Assembly (NCBI GenBank): GCA_037190845.1
Contig: JBBCJI010000001.1
Span: forward strand, 62,001-126,000
Length of the DNA stretch: 64,000 nucleotides
Source of the DNA: JBEBVQ01 sp037190845
GTDB lineage: Bacteria; Bacteroidota; Bacteroidia; Chitinophagales; Chitinophagaceae
Direction: 5' to 3'
Within the stretch, counting starts at the first letter, position 1. Every line of letters starts with the position of its first letter. The notes beneath the pieces were generated by a model. It was given only the letters and a program-made list of their open reading frames with translations. It had not been told where the DNA came from and ran no database searches. The position numbers and the translations under genes were made by a program. Shown one piece after another: positions 26,821 to 36,377 of the stretch.

Positions 26821-29328
26821 ATGTATTCAACCTATCACATCCAAATTCCTCCTGTCCTGAAATGGCTGTTGTTTACGTGTATTCTGTCACATGCTGGAAT
26901 GAATGCATTTGCACAGGCGATCAATTATGCAGGAAAGGAATTCTTCCTTACGCTTGGCGGCAGACCCTCGGGTGGTACATTCCATGACGACGGATCATTC
27001 ATTATAGTAAGCAGGCATGCTGCTGCTGTGAATTTTAGATATACGGCTACAGGTACAACGACGACTTATCAGCTTACTCCCTATGTGCCATTCCGTATAG
27101 ATCTCACAAGTACGCAACTGGAAGTTTTTGCTAACCTGCAGTATGAGATAGTGGATAACAGGAGTCTGCACATTACTGCAGACAGCAGTATCAATGTCTC
27201 TTTTATTGTGCCGGACTTTGGCTCAACTGACGCCTTGCTCCTAATCCCTGTTGACGGCCAGCAGCAGGTTGATGAATATTATCTTCTCGGTGCTGTCATT
27301 ATGGATGTGAATGGAAATTTTTCTTATTCCCTTGTTGCTTCGTGCGATAGTACTGTACTTGAGATCACTCCCGTACAGAGAACGGTAAGGCACCAGGCCG
27401 GCGTACCTTTTACGGTCGTGCTGAATGAAGGAGAGACTTACCAGTTGGCCACTACGGACAATTTTGGCCGTAAAGATCTGAGTGGTACCCGGATACGGGT
27501 ACTCTCCGCGCGTAAGCCTATCAGCGTATTTAATACGTATCAGGCATTAGGTATTGTATATCCCTGGGCGTCCGTCAGCGGTGGCGGGTGCTGCTCCGAC
27601 ATAATGCTGGAGCAGCTCATGCCGGTGAACTTATGGGATACTGTTTACTATACCATGCCGTTTGCCAATATGCAGTCTTATATGCTAAGGATCATGGCGT
27701 CGGAGCCCAACACGACGGTGTATATCAATAATACGCCTGTAGCTGTGCTGGGCCGTGGCGCTATTCTGGACACGGTGTTGTCTGCAGCGGTAAAGATCAG
27801 CGCAAGCCATCCGGTAGGGATAGGGCAATTCATGATGTCTCAATCTATGGATCCGCTTGCTGTTGCGGGAGACCCGGATATCCTGTGGGTTTATCCGCTA
27901 TCGCAGGGGATCCGGGAAACAATGTTTTCACCTGTAGATATAGGGGCGCCGGGATATACCGTTGGCTGGATTAATATAATCAGTCCTGCTGCCAATACGG
28001 GTAATATCCTTTTCAATGGCGGCAATATCACAACCTTTTTCAATCCTGTGCCGGGAAATCCTGGTATGCAATATGCCAGCATCCCGGTTAACATAGCAGC
28101 CCCTTATACGCTCACCTCACCTGAAAAAATTCTGGTCTATCATTATTGTGTATTGAATCATAGCAGCTACTCGCTGCCATTGCCAGACATGGATTATGAC
28201 ACGACCGTTCTGATCGCTGTAGCGGCAAAAGATACGTTGTATAAATGCGGTGGCGATACGCTGACACTCAGGGCTGATCCCGGTTATCATTATTACTGGT
28301 CCACCGGCGATACCACTGCTTCCTTACAGGTAACGGATACGGGAATATACCGTGTAAGACAGGCGCCGCAGCATACCTGTGTTGCAGAAAGTTACCGGGA
28401 ATTCTATATCAGGTCGAAGCCCCAGGATACCCTCGTCATTAACGATACTATATCCTTTTGCGGCAGGCCGGTAACGCTTACAACCGGCCTGGCACAGGCA
28501 TACACGTGGTCTACCGGTGATACAGGACGATCTGTTACAGTTTCCGATCCCGGTACGTATCATGTGCTGGAAACGGATGCAGCGGATTGCCGCCAGAAGT
28601 TGCAAATATTTCACGTATTGTATCAGATGGATCATGCCTCATTTTATGAAACCGTGATCACATGCACATTGCCTGTGCAGCTTACTGCCCGGTCTGCCGA
28701 CAGCTATCTGTGGTCTACCGGTGATACAGGACAAACAATAGGGGCTGGCGAGAGCGGCGGATATTCTGTACAGGAAACAGACAGCACATCATGTGTGCAA
28801 AACGCCCGTTTTTTCCAGGTGCGGTATGCGGATAGCCTGCTGCTGTATCTGATAGCGGATACCGTTATATGCGAAGGAGATGTTATTACCGTTCATTCCG
28901 GTATTGATGCCACACAATGGCCGGATGGAACCTTTGCCAGCCATATGCTGGTGCAGGCTCCGGGGCAATATATATATACTGTATATGATACCTGTGGGCG
29001 TGTGTACCGGGATAGCTTCTCTGTAACTGATACCTTTTGTGCCGAGCGGTATTGTCAGCTTACATTCCCCACTGCATTCACGCCGGATGGAGACGGGCGG
29101 AACGATATATTCCGGCCAGTCGTGTACGGACAGGTGCATACCTACAATCTGCGTATCTACAATCGCTGGGGAACGCAGATATTCATTTCATCCGACCTGA
29201 AGCAGGGATGGGACGGACGTTGGCAGGGAGCCCCGGCAGAAGTGGGTAGTTACTTTTTTTATGCGGAGGCATATTGTCCGTTGCGTGGCGAAATATCCAT
29301 TAAAGGAGATGTGACCCTGCTCCGTTAG
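26821..29328 (+). CDS. IgGFc-binding-like surface protein with T9SS type B (CHU_C) sorting domain
   Basis: The 835-residue protein has a signal peptide ending AGMNAFAQ. Residues about 30-430 resemble the IgGFc-binding/FCGBP N-terminal family (GKEFFLTLGG, IIVSRHAAAVNFRYTAT, ISVFNTYQALGIVYPW, SHPVGIGQFMMSQS). Four Ig-like modules with a YLWSTGDTG motif follow. A type B sorting domain ends the protein (LTFPTAFTPDGDGRND, LRIYNRWGTQIF, WDGRWQGAPAEVGSYFFY). It would be exported by T9SS and held at the surface, plausibly as an adhesin. It is preceded by regulatory copy C and divergent from the pair 1 kinase. Confidence 0.78.
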   Translation: MYSTYHIQIPPVLKWLLFTCILSHAGMNAFAQAINYAGKEFFLTLGGRPSGGTFHDDGSFIIVSRHAAAVNFRYTATGTTTTYQLTPYVPFRIDLTSTQLEVFANLQYEIVDNRSLHITADSSINVSFIVPDFGSTDALLLIPVDGQQQVDEYYLLGAVIMDVNGNFSYSLVASCDSTVLEITPVQRTVRHQAGVPFTVVLNEGETYQLATTDNFGRKDLSGTRIRVLSARKPISVFNTYQALGIVYPWASVSGGGCCSDIMLEQLMPVNLWDTVYYTMPFANMQSYMLRIMASEPNTTVYINNTPVAVLGRGAILDTVLSAAVKISASHPVGIGQFMMSQSMDPLAVAGDPDILWVYPLSQGIRETMFSPVDIGAPGYTVGWINIISPAANTGNILFNGGNITTFFNPVPGNPGMQYASIPVNIAAPYTLTSPEKILVYHYCVLNHSSYSLPLPDMDYDTTVLIAVAAKDTLYKCGGDTLTLRADPGYHYYWSTGDTTASLQVTDTGIYRVRQAPQHTCVAESYREFYIRSKPQDTLVINDTISFCGRPVTLTTGLAQAYTWSTGDTGRSVTVSDPGTYHVLETDAADCRQKLQIFHVLYQMDHASFYETVITCTLPVQLTARSADSYLWSTGDTGQTIGAGESGGYSVQETDSTSCVQNARFFQVRYADSLLLYLIADTVICEGDVITVHSGIDATQWPDGTFASHMLVQAPGQYIYTVYDTCGRVYRDSFSVTDTFCAERYCQLTFPTAFTPDGDGRNDIFRPVVYGQVHTYNLRIYNRWGTQIFISSDLKQGWDGRWQGAPAEVGSYFFYAEAYCPLRGEISIKGDVTLLR

Positions 29329-29335
29329 AAAGGAG

Positions 29336-29410
29336 CAGGTAGAACTACCTCTTTTTCGGAAATGGCGTACTTCCACTCTTTCCGGCGGTGTAATAACCCG
29401 GTAATTTTAC
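29336..29410 (+). promoter_or_regulatory. Shared T9SS-gene regulatory block, copy B
   Basis: The block has a perfect palindrome GGTAGAACTACC at 29338, a second site CGTACTTCCACTC at 29366, and TAATTTTA at 29402-29409 (36 bp after the second site). About 59 of 75 positions match copy A. The predicted transcription start near 29416 favours the ATG at 29439 for the following gene. Confidence 0.65.
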
Positions 29411-29438
29411 CTATGTATTGTTTTCAGTGATCCATAAT

Positions 29439-31532
29439 ATGAAGCATATATTATCCTTTGTTCTTTTATTGTTTTTTACCGGGGGGCATGTGATTGCTCA
29501 GAAGGAAGGAAATATATGGGTATTTGGCGTGAACGCCGGTCTTGATTTTAATAGCGGGTCCCCGATTGCCATAAAAACAAACCTGAACCAGGCAGAGGGG
29601 ATAGCATCTGTTAGTGATGCTGCCGGTCGTCTCTTATTCTATTCAAACGGAATGAGGATATGGAACCGTGATTATGTGCCCATGCCGAACGGGTCAGATC
29701 TGGTACAGGCGGGATACCTGACCGCCAGCACCACACAGGCGGCTTTAATAGCCCCTATTATAGACAGCGCCGGTAAGTATTACCTGTTTTCCCTTACACA
29801 GGCGACCGGATCGCCGTCCCTGCCGAAATTATACCTGAGCGTGGTTGACATGAATCTGGACCAGGGGCGGGGAGATGTGATCGCGGGACGTAAGGCAATG
29901 CTTGTTGACAGTATTTTGTCGGAGAAAATGACCGTTGTGGCCGGCGATCATTGTAATCTCTGGCTGCTCCTTTATGCGCCTGATGCAAATGTTTACCGTA
30001 TCAAAGCCTATGAGATTACCGCCGCAGGGATCAGCAATACGCCCGTGATTTCAACGCTTGATCCCTATACGATCCGCCCCGGTGATATCGGGGTAATGAA
30101 AGTTTCCCGTGACCGGCGCCGGATTGTTGTCACCAGGGGAGAGACAAACAAAGCCAACGGTGTTGAATTGTATGATTTTGATCCTGCAACCGGTCAGGTT
30201 TCCAACCGGATGGAAATAGCAGCGGGTAATGAAGCATACTATGGCGCCTGCTTTGCGCCGGGTAACAACAAATTATATATCACGACAGAAAATGGGAACT
30301 TGTATCAATATGATGTCAGCCTGTCTGGCATACAGCAGATACAGGCATCTGTCGTGTATCTGGGCAATGGGAAATCGGATATAAAAGCAGGGCCTGACGG
30401 CAAGCTGTATCTCGCCGGCGATTATGGTACAGATGTATTATCTGTTATTCACTTTCCGGATAATGCCGGTATTGCTTGTCAGTTTCAACCGAACGCATTG
30501 TCCTTGTATAACCGTAGTACCCGTGCCAATTTTGGTTTCCCCAATGAAATACACATGCCTTTGCCACTCGACACCGTGGTGCGTTCAGCGGATACGGTGA
30601 TTTGTACGGCAGACAGCATCTTATTGCAGATAGACAGTGATGCCTGGGCGGTGATGTGGAATGATGGATATTATGGTAGCTCCAGAGTAGTTCGGGATTC
30701 CGGCTTGTACACTGTACAATACCGGACAGGCTGCACTTGGCATATAGACAGCTTTCGGGTAAGGTTTCCGATATACCAGGTTTCTTTTGCAGCAGATACA
30801 GCCCTGTGCCTGGGTGTTCCGTTACAGATTGAAAATACTTCCACGCATATCACCACCTGGAGCTGGGATTTCGGTGATCAGGCCACGCTTCGGGATATCC
30901 CTGATCCGGAGCATACCTACCGGGAGCAAGGCGTTTATACAATTACTCTGACGGGCGAAACAGCGGAAGGATGTACGGATACTGCCACTTCCAAAATAAG
31001 GGTTGTTTATTTCGATCTTTCGCTGACGACAGATAGTTTACATGTGAACAAAGGTGGGGAGATAATCCTGCGCACGGAAGCGGATGAACCTTACACTGTA
31101 ACCGGATGGTACCCGGAATGGTTTTTTTCCGACCAGCAGGCAGTATCCCAGACGTTTACTGCAGATTCCTCCCGGAGCTACCAGGTTACGGCTGTTTCCC
31201 GTGACGGCTGCCTGGATACGGCTTCTGTACGCATTATCGTACGTCCGCGTGTCTATCTGCCCAGCGCGTTTACTCCGGATGGAAATGGCCGTAATGATCA
31301 TTTCCGCCTGATCAGCTCCGGCGCGCCGGTACGTGTACATACATTCATGGTGTATGATCGCTGGGGCCAATTGTTGTGGGCGGCACATAATATGGCGGAA
31401 TCGGCTGTGGGGTGGGATGGTATGTACCATGGCGAACCGGCCCCCGTCGGCGTATATTTTTACGCCACTGAAATAGAAACGGAATCCGGGGACCGTATGA
31501 TGCTGAAAGGAGATATTACCCTGATTCGTTAG
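29439..31532 (+). CDS. PKD-containing surface protein with T9SS type B (CHU_C) sorting domain
   Basis: The protein is about 697 residues from the ATG at 29439 (MKHILSFVLLLFF); an ATG at 29418 falls on the predicted transcription start. After the signal peptide (GGHVIAQ), the protein opens KEGNIWVFGVNAGLDFNSG, the same opening as the 49350 protein. The N-terminal 370 residues look like a WD/propeller-like fold (LYDFDPATGQVSN, YITTENGNLYQYD). Then come an Ig-like domain, a PKD domain (STHITTWSWDFGDQAT, YTITLTG), and a type B sorting domain (LPSAFTPDGNGRNDHFR, MVYDRWGQLLW). It is probably expressed from copy B with the downstream gene at 31587. Confidence 0.78.
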   Translation: MKHILSFVLLLFFTGGHVIAQKEGNIWVFGVNAGLDFNSGSPIAIKTNLNQAEGIASVSDAAGRLLFYSNGMRIWNRDYVPMPNGSDLVQAGYLTASTTQAALIAPIIDSAGKYYLFSLTQATGSPSLPKLYLSVVDMNLDQGRGDVIAGRKAMLVDSILSEKMTVVAGDHCNLWLLLYAPDANVYRIKAYEITAAGISNTPVISTLDPYTIRPGDIGVMKVSRDRRRIVVTRGETNKANGVELYDFDPATGQVSNRMEIAAGNEAYYGACFAPGNNKLYITTENGNLYQYDVSLSGIQQIQASVVYLGNGKSDIKAGPDGKLYLAGDYGTDVLSVIHFPDNAGIACQFQPNALSLYNRSTRANFGFPNEIHMPLPLDTVVRSADTVICTADSILLQIDSDAWAVMWNDGYYGSSRVVRDSGLYTVQYRTGCTWHIDSFRVRFPIYQVSFAADTALCLGVPLQIENTSTHITTWSWDFGDQATLRDIPDPEHTYREQGVYTITLTGETAEGCTDTATSKIRVVYFDLSLTTDSLHVNKGGEIILRTEADEPYTVTGWYPEWFFSDQQAVSQTFTADSSRSYQVTAVSRDGCLDTASVRIIVRPRVYLPSAFTPDGNGRNDHFRLISSGAPVRVHTFMVYDRWGQLLWAAHNMAESAVGWDGMYHGEPAPVGVYFYATEIETESGDRMMLKGDITLIR

Positions 31533-31586
31533 TGATCATAGCAGTATTACTTTTATATATTTTTTTAACCCGATAAACAAACAGAC

Positions 31587-32609
31587 ATGAACAAGTATTT
31601 ATACAATGCCATTGCCTTACTCCTGTTGTGCACACAGCAGGCCTTTGCACAGTTCCCTTATACCCTGACGGTATTAAAGGAAGCTTACCAGCCGCTTTCT
31701 TCCGGTACGGCTATGACTGCTGATATCTGGGACTATCAGAAGAATGTTGCTATCCCGCTTGGTTTTACATTTCATATGGATACTGATTCTACCGATCATT
31801 TCTTTCTTTGGGGTGGCTCCACTGTGGGTACAGATACTACTGGGATCGTTCCTGCTTTTGTACTGATCAGCACATTTCTGGTTGATCGTGGCTATATTAA
31901 CCAGCAGCAGTCGCTTTCCCCGTTACGGTATACGGTAAGCGGCGTCCCCGGCAGCCGTATATTCAAGGCAGAGATATCAGACGCCGGATTCCAGGAAGAG
32001 CATGATTCCTGGGGGGCGCTCGATGATTATATGAATATACAGGTGTGGCTGTATGAAGGATCAGATATTATTGAGTTGCGCTATGGGCCTGCCCGCGTCA
32101 CACATGCGTACGACTATTATCGGTTGGGCACAAATAATATGATGCCGTATATCGGCTATGTACCACAGCTTGAGTACGATGCTTATGATTACCCGCTGGC
32201 GTATATTCTGTCCGGAGATCCGGGGCAGCCGTATATAGACAGCCTGGAAAATACAACAGGCGGCAATCAGGGCGCCGGGCTGGATACGATCCCCGATGAC
32301 GGTATGGTGTACCGTTTTGTACCGCTGGGGTATCAGGATACCGGCGGACATACAATCGTCGGAATGCCTTCGATGGAGCAGGTAAGGGTTTTTCCGACCA
32401 TTTGTGACCGGGAGATATCCGTAATGGCTCCGGCAGCGTGGTATGCAGATTATGAGGTGATCGCCCTCCATGGCGCCATTACAGGGATACGTGGCCGGTT
32501 GCATGCAGCGGTATCTTCTGTTGATATCAGTCATCTGCCCCCCGGTATGTATGTGCTCGTGCTCAAGAACCCGGAGGAGACCAGGCAGTATAAATTCCTG
32601 AAGAAATAG
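31587..32609 (+). CDS. Secreted protein of unknown function with T9SS type A sorting domain
   Basis: The 340-residue protein has a signal peptide ending TQQAFAQ. It has a beta-rich, Tyr-rich body (NVAIPLGFTFHMDTDSTDHFFLWGG, IQVWLYEGSDIIELRYGPA) without a family I can name. A short C-terminal type A sorting domain follows (VRVFPTICDREISV, HLPPGMYVLVLKN, YKFLKK). It lies 54 bp after the PKD/CHU_C gene and is probably co-transcribed. The body resembles proteins with a discoidin- or jelly-roll-like sandwich, but this is not certain. Confidence 0.65.
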   Translation: MNKYLYNAIALLLLCTQQAFAQFPYTLTVLKEAYQPLSSGTAMTADIWDYQKNVAIPLGFTFHMDTDSTDHFFLWGGSTVGTDTTGIVPAFVLISTFLVDRGYINQQQSLSPLRYTVSGVPGSRIFKAEISDAGFQEEHDSWGALDDYMNIQVWLYEGSDIIELRYGPARVTHAYDYYRLGTNNMMPYIGYVPQLEYDAYDYPLAYILSGDPGQPYIDSLENTTGGNQGAGLDTIPDDGMVYRFVPLGYQDTGGHTIVGMPSMEQVRVFPTICDREISVMAPAAWYADYEVIALHGAITGIRGRLHAAVSSVDISHLPPGMYVLVLKNPEETRQYKFLKK

Positions 32610-32683
32610 CGCTTCTGTATCTACATGTCAAAAATTACGACGATCCGGAACCCCCGGTAGCTATCAAAACAGCTGCAGATCTG

Positions 32684-33367
32684 CTACCGGGGGCGGTTCT
32701 GGCTACTCTGCGCATGCTGCTGTTGCATGTATTCGTAGTATAATTGAGCTTCCAGTTCCTGCACAATTGTTTCAATGTCTTTATCCCGTCCTTCGGGATC
32801 ATATTCCCGTTTCAGGTTGTTAGAGAACAGCAGGGCTACCGATTGCCATACAACGGCCGAGAAGCCGCCTTTAAGTTCCTGTATGATGGAGAAGCAGTTT
32901 TTGCCCGTTTGCCTGTTGATCAGCTTTACGAGCACCTGCCCCTGGCTGATGGTAAGTTCTTCCAATTCTCCTTTGAAGCGTTTGTTCAGCTCTTTTTCGA
33001 GCGATTTCAGGTATTTTTTACGGGCGTCCTTGTCGTCTTCAAGACGTACCAGCTCTGTGTCTACATCCTTGAGTATATCAGCTGCAATAACGGCATAGGG
33101 ATATACTTTATAGACATTATACCGGAGCTTGTCCCAACGCTGCTGTTGCCGGACATATTTGCGGGGCAGCTTGGCCGTTTTTACAAATTCGGGCAGGAAC
33201 ACCATGGCTACCGTATCACCACTTTCCGTAATAATCGCTCCCAGGCGTAGCGTATCCTGTCCTCCCGGTTGTGCAAACGTGGTGGAGGTAAAGAAAAAAA
33301 GCAGAATGGCTGCCGGCAAGAAGGTTTTACAAAATTGAAAACAAGTCACAACAAATGGTAATGCCAT
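32684..33367 (-). CDS. DUF4294 family protein
   Basis: The 227-residue protein has a signal peptide or N-terminal membrane segment (LLFFFTSTTFAQ). The conserved core includes LPEFVKTAKLPRKYVRQQQRWDKLRYNVYKVYPYA, FKGELEELTISQGQVLVKLINRQTGKNCFSIIQELKGG and ALLFSNNLKREYDP, which match DUF4294 of Bacteroidetes. The function of the family is unknown. The charged helical middle and retained signal suggest a periplasmic, envelope-associated protein. It is divergent from the small lipoprotein gene at 33516. Confidence 0.78.
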   Translation of the reverse strand: MALPFVVTCFQFCKTFLPAAILLFFFTSTTFAQPGGQDTLRLGAIITESGDTVAMVFLPEFVKTAKLPRKYVRQQQRWDKLRYNVYKVYPYAVIAADILKDVDTELVRLEDDKDARKKYLKSLEKELNKRFKGELEELTISQGQVLVKLINRQTGKNCFSIIQELKGGFSAVVWQSVALLFSNNLKREYDPEGRDKDIETIVQELEAQLYYEYMQQQHAQSSQNRPR

Positions 33368-33515
33368 AAATACACTACAAAGTTCCCCTATTTGACCATT
33401 ATGCTGATCAAAACAGTTGTTAAATATAACACCATCTATAAATTTATTGCATTTTTAGCATATTATAACCATTTTCTTTGTGGTAAATTTGCATTTCATC
33501 TAAACAGGTCATCTT

Positions 33516-33752
33516 ATGAGATATTTTTTCCTATATGCTTCCGTGTTGGCGACAATGTTCTGGTCATCCTGTGGCGCCAGGCAACAGGCGCTTACGGAAA
33601 GTGAACTGAACGCACGGGTAGACTCATTGGTTGCTGAACGGGTTGAGGCATTGAACCAGCATTATATGGAAGACCTTGAGAAGAGAATAACCATCGAAGT
33701 AAGAGTCAAGGCGGATTCGATCGTGGCAGCCAGGGAAAACGCCGGTAAATAA
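33516..33752 (+). CDS. Small lipoprotein, unknown function
   Basis: The 78-residue protein has an N-terminal lipoprotein signal (LATMFWSSC, Cys near residue 19). A short helical, charged mature part follows (ESELNARVDSLVAERVEALNQHYMEDLEKRITIEV). A TAAATTTG box at 33484-33491 may be its promoter. The helical mature region could form a coiled coil. No family is recognised. Confidence 0.55.
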   Translation: MRYFFLYASVLATMFWSSCGARQQALTESELNARVDSLVAERVEALNQHYMEDLEKRITIEVRVKADSIVAARENAGK

Positions 33753-33800
33753 TGATGATGCCGGCGTGTTTTTTACCCGGGGATAACTATTAATCTTTGT

Positions 33801-35267
33801 ATGATGAACAAATGGTTTTTCATAGTGATATTGTTTTGCGGAGCTTACTACCCGCGTATTGCAAATGCCCAGGAGGTTATTTACAGTCCGTATGAAAAAT
33901 TTGATCTGCGATCAGGAGATTATTTCGTAGTGGGTAAGGTCAGTGGCAGTCTCTTTACCTACCGGTCGGGTGGAGAAGGGCATTTTCTTGATATGTTTGA
34001 TGATTCCATGAATCGGGTGGCAACGGTCATCCTTGATTTTTTCCCCGCTAAAATATATGAGACGCGCTTGGTAGCTTACGACGACCGGATTCTTGTGTTG
34101 TACCAGGCGCTGGAAAGCGGCAAGATCGTACAATATGGCGCTATCCTGGATGCGCAGGGCCGGCTGCTCAAGCGTCCGGTGGCGCTGGCACATGGCCGCA
34201 CCGGGGTATTCGGGCAGAACAGGGAATATTTTTCTACTGTTGTTTCGGAAGATAAAACCAAAGTGCTGGTATACAACATTACGGCCAAAGGGTCACAATT
34301 GAATTTCAGTGGAACCTGGACAGATAATCAGTTGGAAGTACGCAAAAAAAGCCAGGTGGTATATGAGGCGACGCAGCGTATTGCAGCCGGAAGTGCATTA
34401 CTGGGTAATGATGGTACTTTATGTCTGGCTGCCTATACGCCTACAGGTTCACGCGATTATGCAGACGGATTGTGGCTGCTGACACTGACGCAGGATGACC
34501 GGTCATTCCGTTCGGCAGCGTTTGCCCTGAATGACAATTTTGCCACCGGTTCTTATATGAAGCCGGATCAGCTTAACAACCGCATTTATATCGGGGGATT
34601 CTATTCGGAAAAAAAGACCGGTAATTATGACGGAATGCTGTTTGGCTATTATGATCTGAATACGCATTCCATGCAGCAGCAAAAGCTGATCCCTTTTGAT
34701 GAGCGGCTCCGGAATGCAGCCGGTGAGCGCAATGCCCGGAAGGCATTCAACGATTATCATGTGCGCAATCTTATCGTCAAGAACGACGGTGGGTTTGTGC
34801 TGATCGCTGAAAGCTTTTATATATCTTCCCGCAATACGGCTTATGCCCCCGGATGGGGCTATTATTCCATGTATTCGTATGGGCCTTTCATGGCGCCGGC
34901 TATCCGCGAATTTTTTTATGGGGATATTCTGGTCATATCCTATAATGCCGAAGGGCAGCGGGAATGGCAGTCCTTTATTCGTAAAGACCAGTATTCACAG
35001 GAAGACGGTGGGGTATTTTCATCCTTTGCCCTGCTGAATACCGGCGGATCGCTGGGATTTCTTTTTAATGATTATAATTCGGTACGGAGCCGTATCCAAC
35101 TGGCATCTGTTGACGGAACAGGGAAGATCGCCATGCGCTCGCTTGCTGCCGGTAATAATGACGATCCTGACTGGCTCCCCCGGTCGGGAAAACAGGTGGC
35201 TGCCCGTGAAATGGTGATCCCCTGCCTGAGGAAACGCCAGATATGTTTTGCGAAAATTATATTTTAA
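33801..35267 (+). CDS. Secreted Bacteroidetes protein of unknown function
   Basis: The 488-residue protein has a signal peptide (ending IANAQ). A beta-rich body with propeller-like repeating phrases follows (YDDRILVLYQALESGKIVQYGAILD, IYIGGFYSEKKTGNYDGMLFGYYDL, ILVISYNAEGQREWQSFIRKDQYS). It has no T9SS sorting domain and no catalytic motif, so a periplasmic or outer-membrane location is more likely. It is 48 bp after the small lipoprotein gene and 15 bp before a membrane-protein gene, which suggests an operon 33516-36269. It may bind surface components, but no function can be claimed. Confidence 0.6.
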   Translation: MMNKWFFIVILFCGAYYPRIANAQEVIYSPYEKFDLRSGDYFVVGKVSGSLFTYRSGGEGHFLDMFDDSMNRVATVILDFFPAKIYETRLVAYDDRILVLYQALESGKIVQYGAILDAQGRLLKRPVALAHGRTGVFGQNREYFSTVVSEDKTKVLVYNITAKGSQLNFSGTWTDNQLEVRKKSQVVYEATQRIAAGSALLGNDGTLCLAAYTPTGSRDYADGLWLLTLTQDDRSFRSAAFALNDNFATGSYMKPDQLNNRIYIGGFYSEKKTGNYDGMLFGYYDLNTHSMQQQKLIPFDERLRNAAGERNARKAFNDYHVRNLIVKNDGGFVLIAESFYISSRNTAYAPGWGYYSMYSYGPFMAPAIREFFYGDILVISYNAEGQREWQSFIRKDQYSQEDGGVFSSFALLNTGGSLGFLFNDYNSVRSRIQLASVDGTGKIAMRSLAAGNNDDPDWLPRSGKQVAAREMVIPCLRKRQICFAKIIF

Positions 35268-35282
35268 TCCAACAACAGCTTT

Positions 35283-36269
35283 GTGCTTCAGATCATCCGG
35301 AATAACAGCCCTTTTACAGTACTGATATTATTCATTTTTTCTTTACTTGTGCGGCTGCCGGCGTTGTCGCATCCTGTGACGCCGCTACCGGTTGAAGGGT
35401 TACCGGTTTACAATCTGCTCTTGTATCTGACGCGTTTCCTGGTTGGCGGCTCTGCATTCGGGTTTACGTTGCTGACAACCCTATTTCTGTTTCTGCAGGC
35501 ATTGTATCTGAATACGATCGTGATCCGGCGCAGGCTGGCATCCCGGCCAACACATATCCCTGTTTATGGCTACCTGCTGCTTACTGCGATATTCCCAGGC
35601 TTCAGTCACTTTTCCAGCCTGATTTTTGTGAACTGGTGTATCCTCGGCGCGCTGGATATGATGTTGCGTTTTTCGCAGCCCGCCAACCCCAGGAAGCATG
35701 TCTTTAATGCCGGTTTCCTGATTGGTATGAGCACGCTCTTTCATTTTTCTTCTGTAGGTTTTATCCTCTTGCTGTTGCTGGGCTTACTGCTGCTGCGGTC
35801 ATTTAATCCGGGAGAATGGTTTGTGGCATTGCTGGGGATATGTACGCCTGTCTATTTCCTGACGGGCCTGCTTTTTCTGGCAGACCGGTTGTATGAATTA
35901 CAGTATTGGCCGGATTTAGGTTTTGCGCTTTCCGGCCGCATTGATATTTCGGTTTATGTCATAGGCGTAATCGTGGGTATAGCGGCCATGGTTGCCGCTG
36001 GCATGTACACATTGCAGCAGCAGGTATCCCGTGCAGCTGTTTTTATACGCCGTGGCTGGAGCCTGGTAGTTTGTTATGGAGGGATTGCCCTGTTGGTGGC
36101 TATTTTTGTAAGCGGCACAGGAGGGGCGGCCTGGCTGGTTGCTATGCCGGCATTGAGTCTGATTATAGTGCAGCCAATGTATCTTGAAAAGAACAAACGG
36201 TTTAGTAATTTTACCTTCTGGTTTTCTCTGGCGTTCCTTGTTTTTTGTCAGTTGATATATAACGGATAA
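35283..36269 (+). CDS. Multi-spanning membrane protein (DUF6427-like)
   Basis: The 328-residue protein has a GTG start and about 9-10 hydrophobic segments (LLLYLTRFLVGGSAFGFTLLTT, FILLLLLGLLLLRSF, IGVIVGIAAMVAAGMY). It resembles the DUF6427 integral membrane proteins of Bacteroidetes, whose role is unknown. The gene starts 15 bp after the preceding stop and is followed about 110 bp later by purQ in the same direction. The assignment to DUF6427 rests on overall hydrophobic pattern and the IFNAGFLIG-like loop, so it is tentative. Confidence 0.6.
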   Translation: MLQIIRNNSPFTVLILFIFSLLVRLPALSHPVTPLPVEGLPVYNLLLYLTRFLVGGSAFGFTLLTTLFLFLQALYLNTIVIRRRLASRPTHIPVYGYLLLTAIFPGFSHFSSLIFVNWCILGALDMMLRFSQPANPRKHVFNAGFLIGMSTLFHFSSVGFILLLLLGLLLLRSFNPGEWFVALLGICTPVYFLTGLLFLADRLYELQYWPDLGFALSGRIDISVYVIGVIVGIAAMVAAGMYTLQQQVSRAAVFIRRGWSLVVCYGGIALLVAIFVSGTGGAAWLVAMPALSLIIVQPMYLEKNKRFSNFTFWFSLAFLVFCQLIYNG

Positions 36270-36377
36270 CTTCGCGTTCATTGCTTGTGCAACAGGCAGA
36301 TAATGAAGGTGGAATAAAGGGGATAAGCGGTTTAATTTCAAAGGGTGATATTTTATATAAAAGACAATTATTGATAA

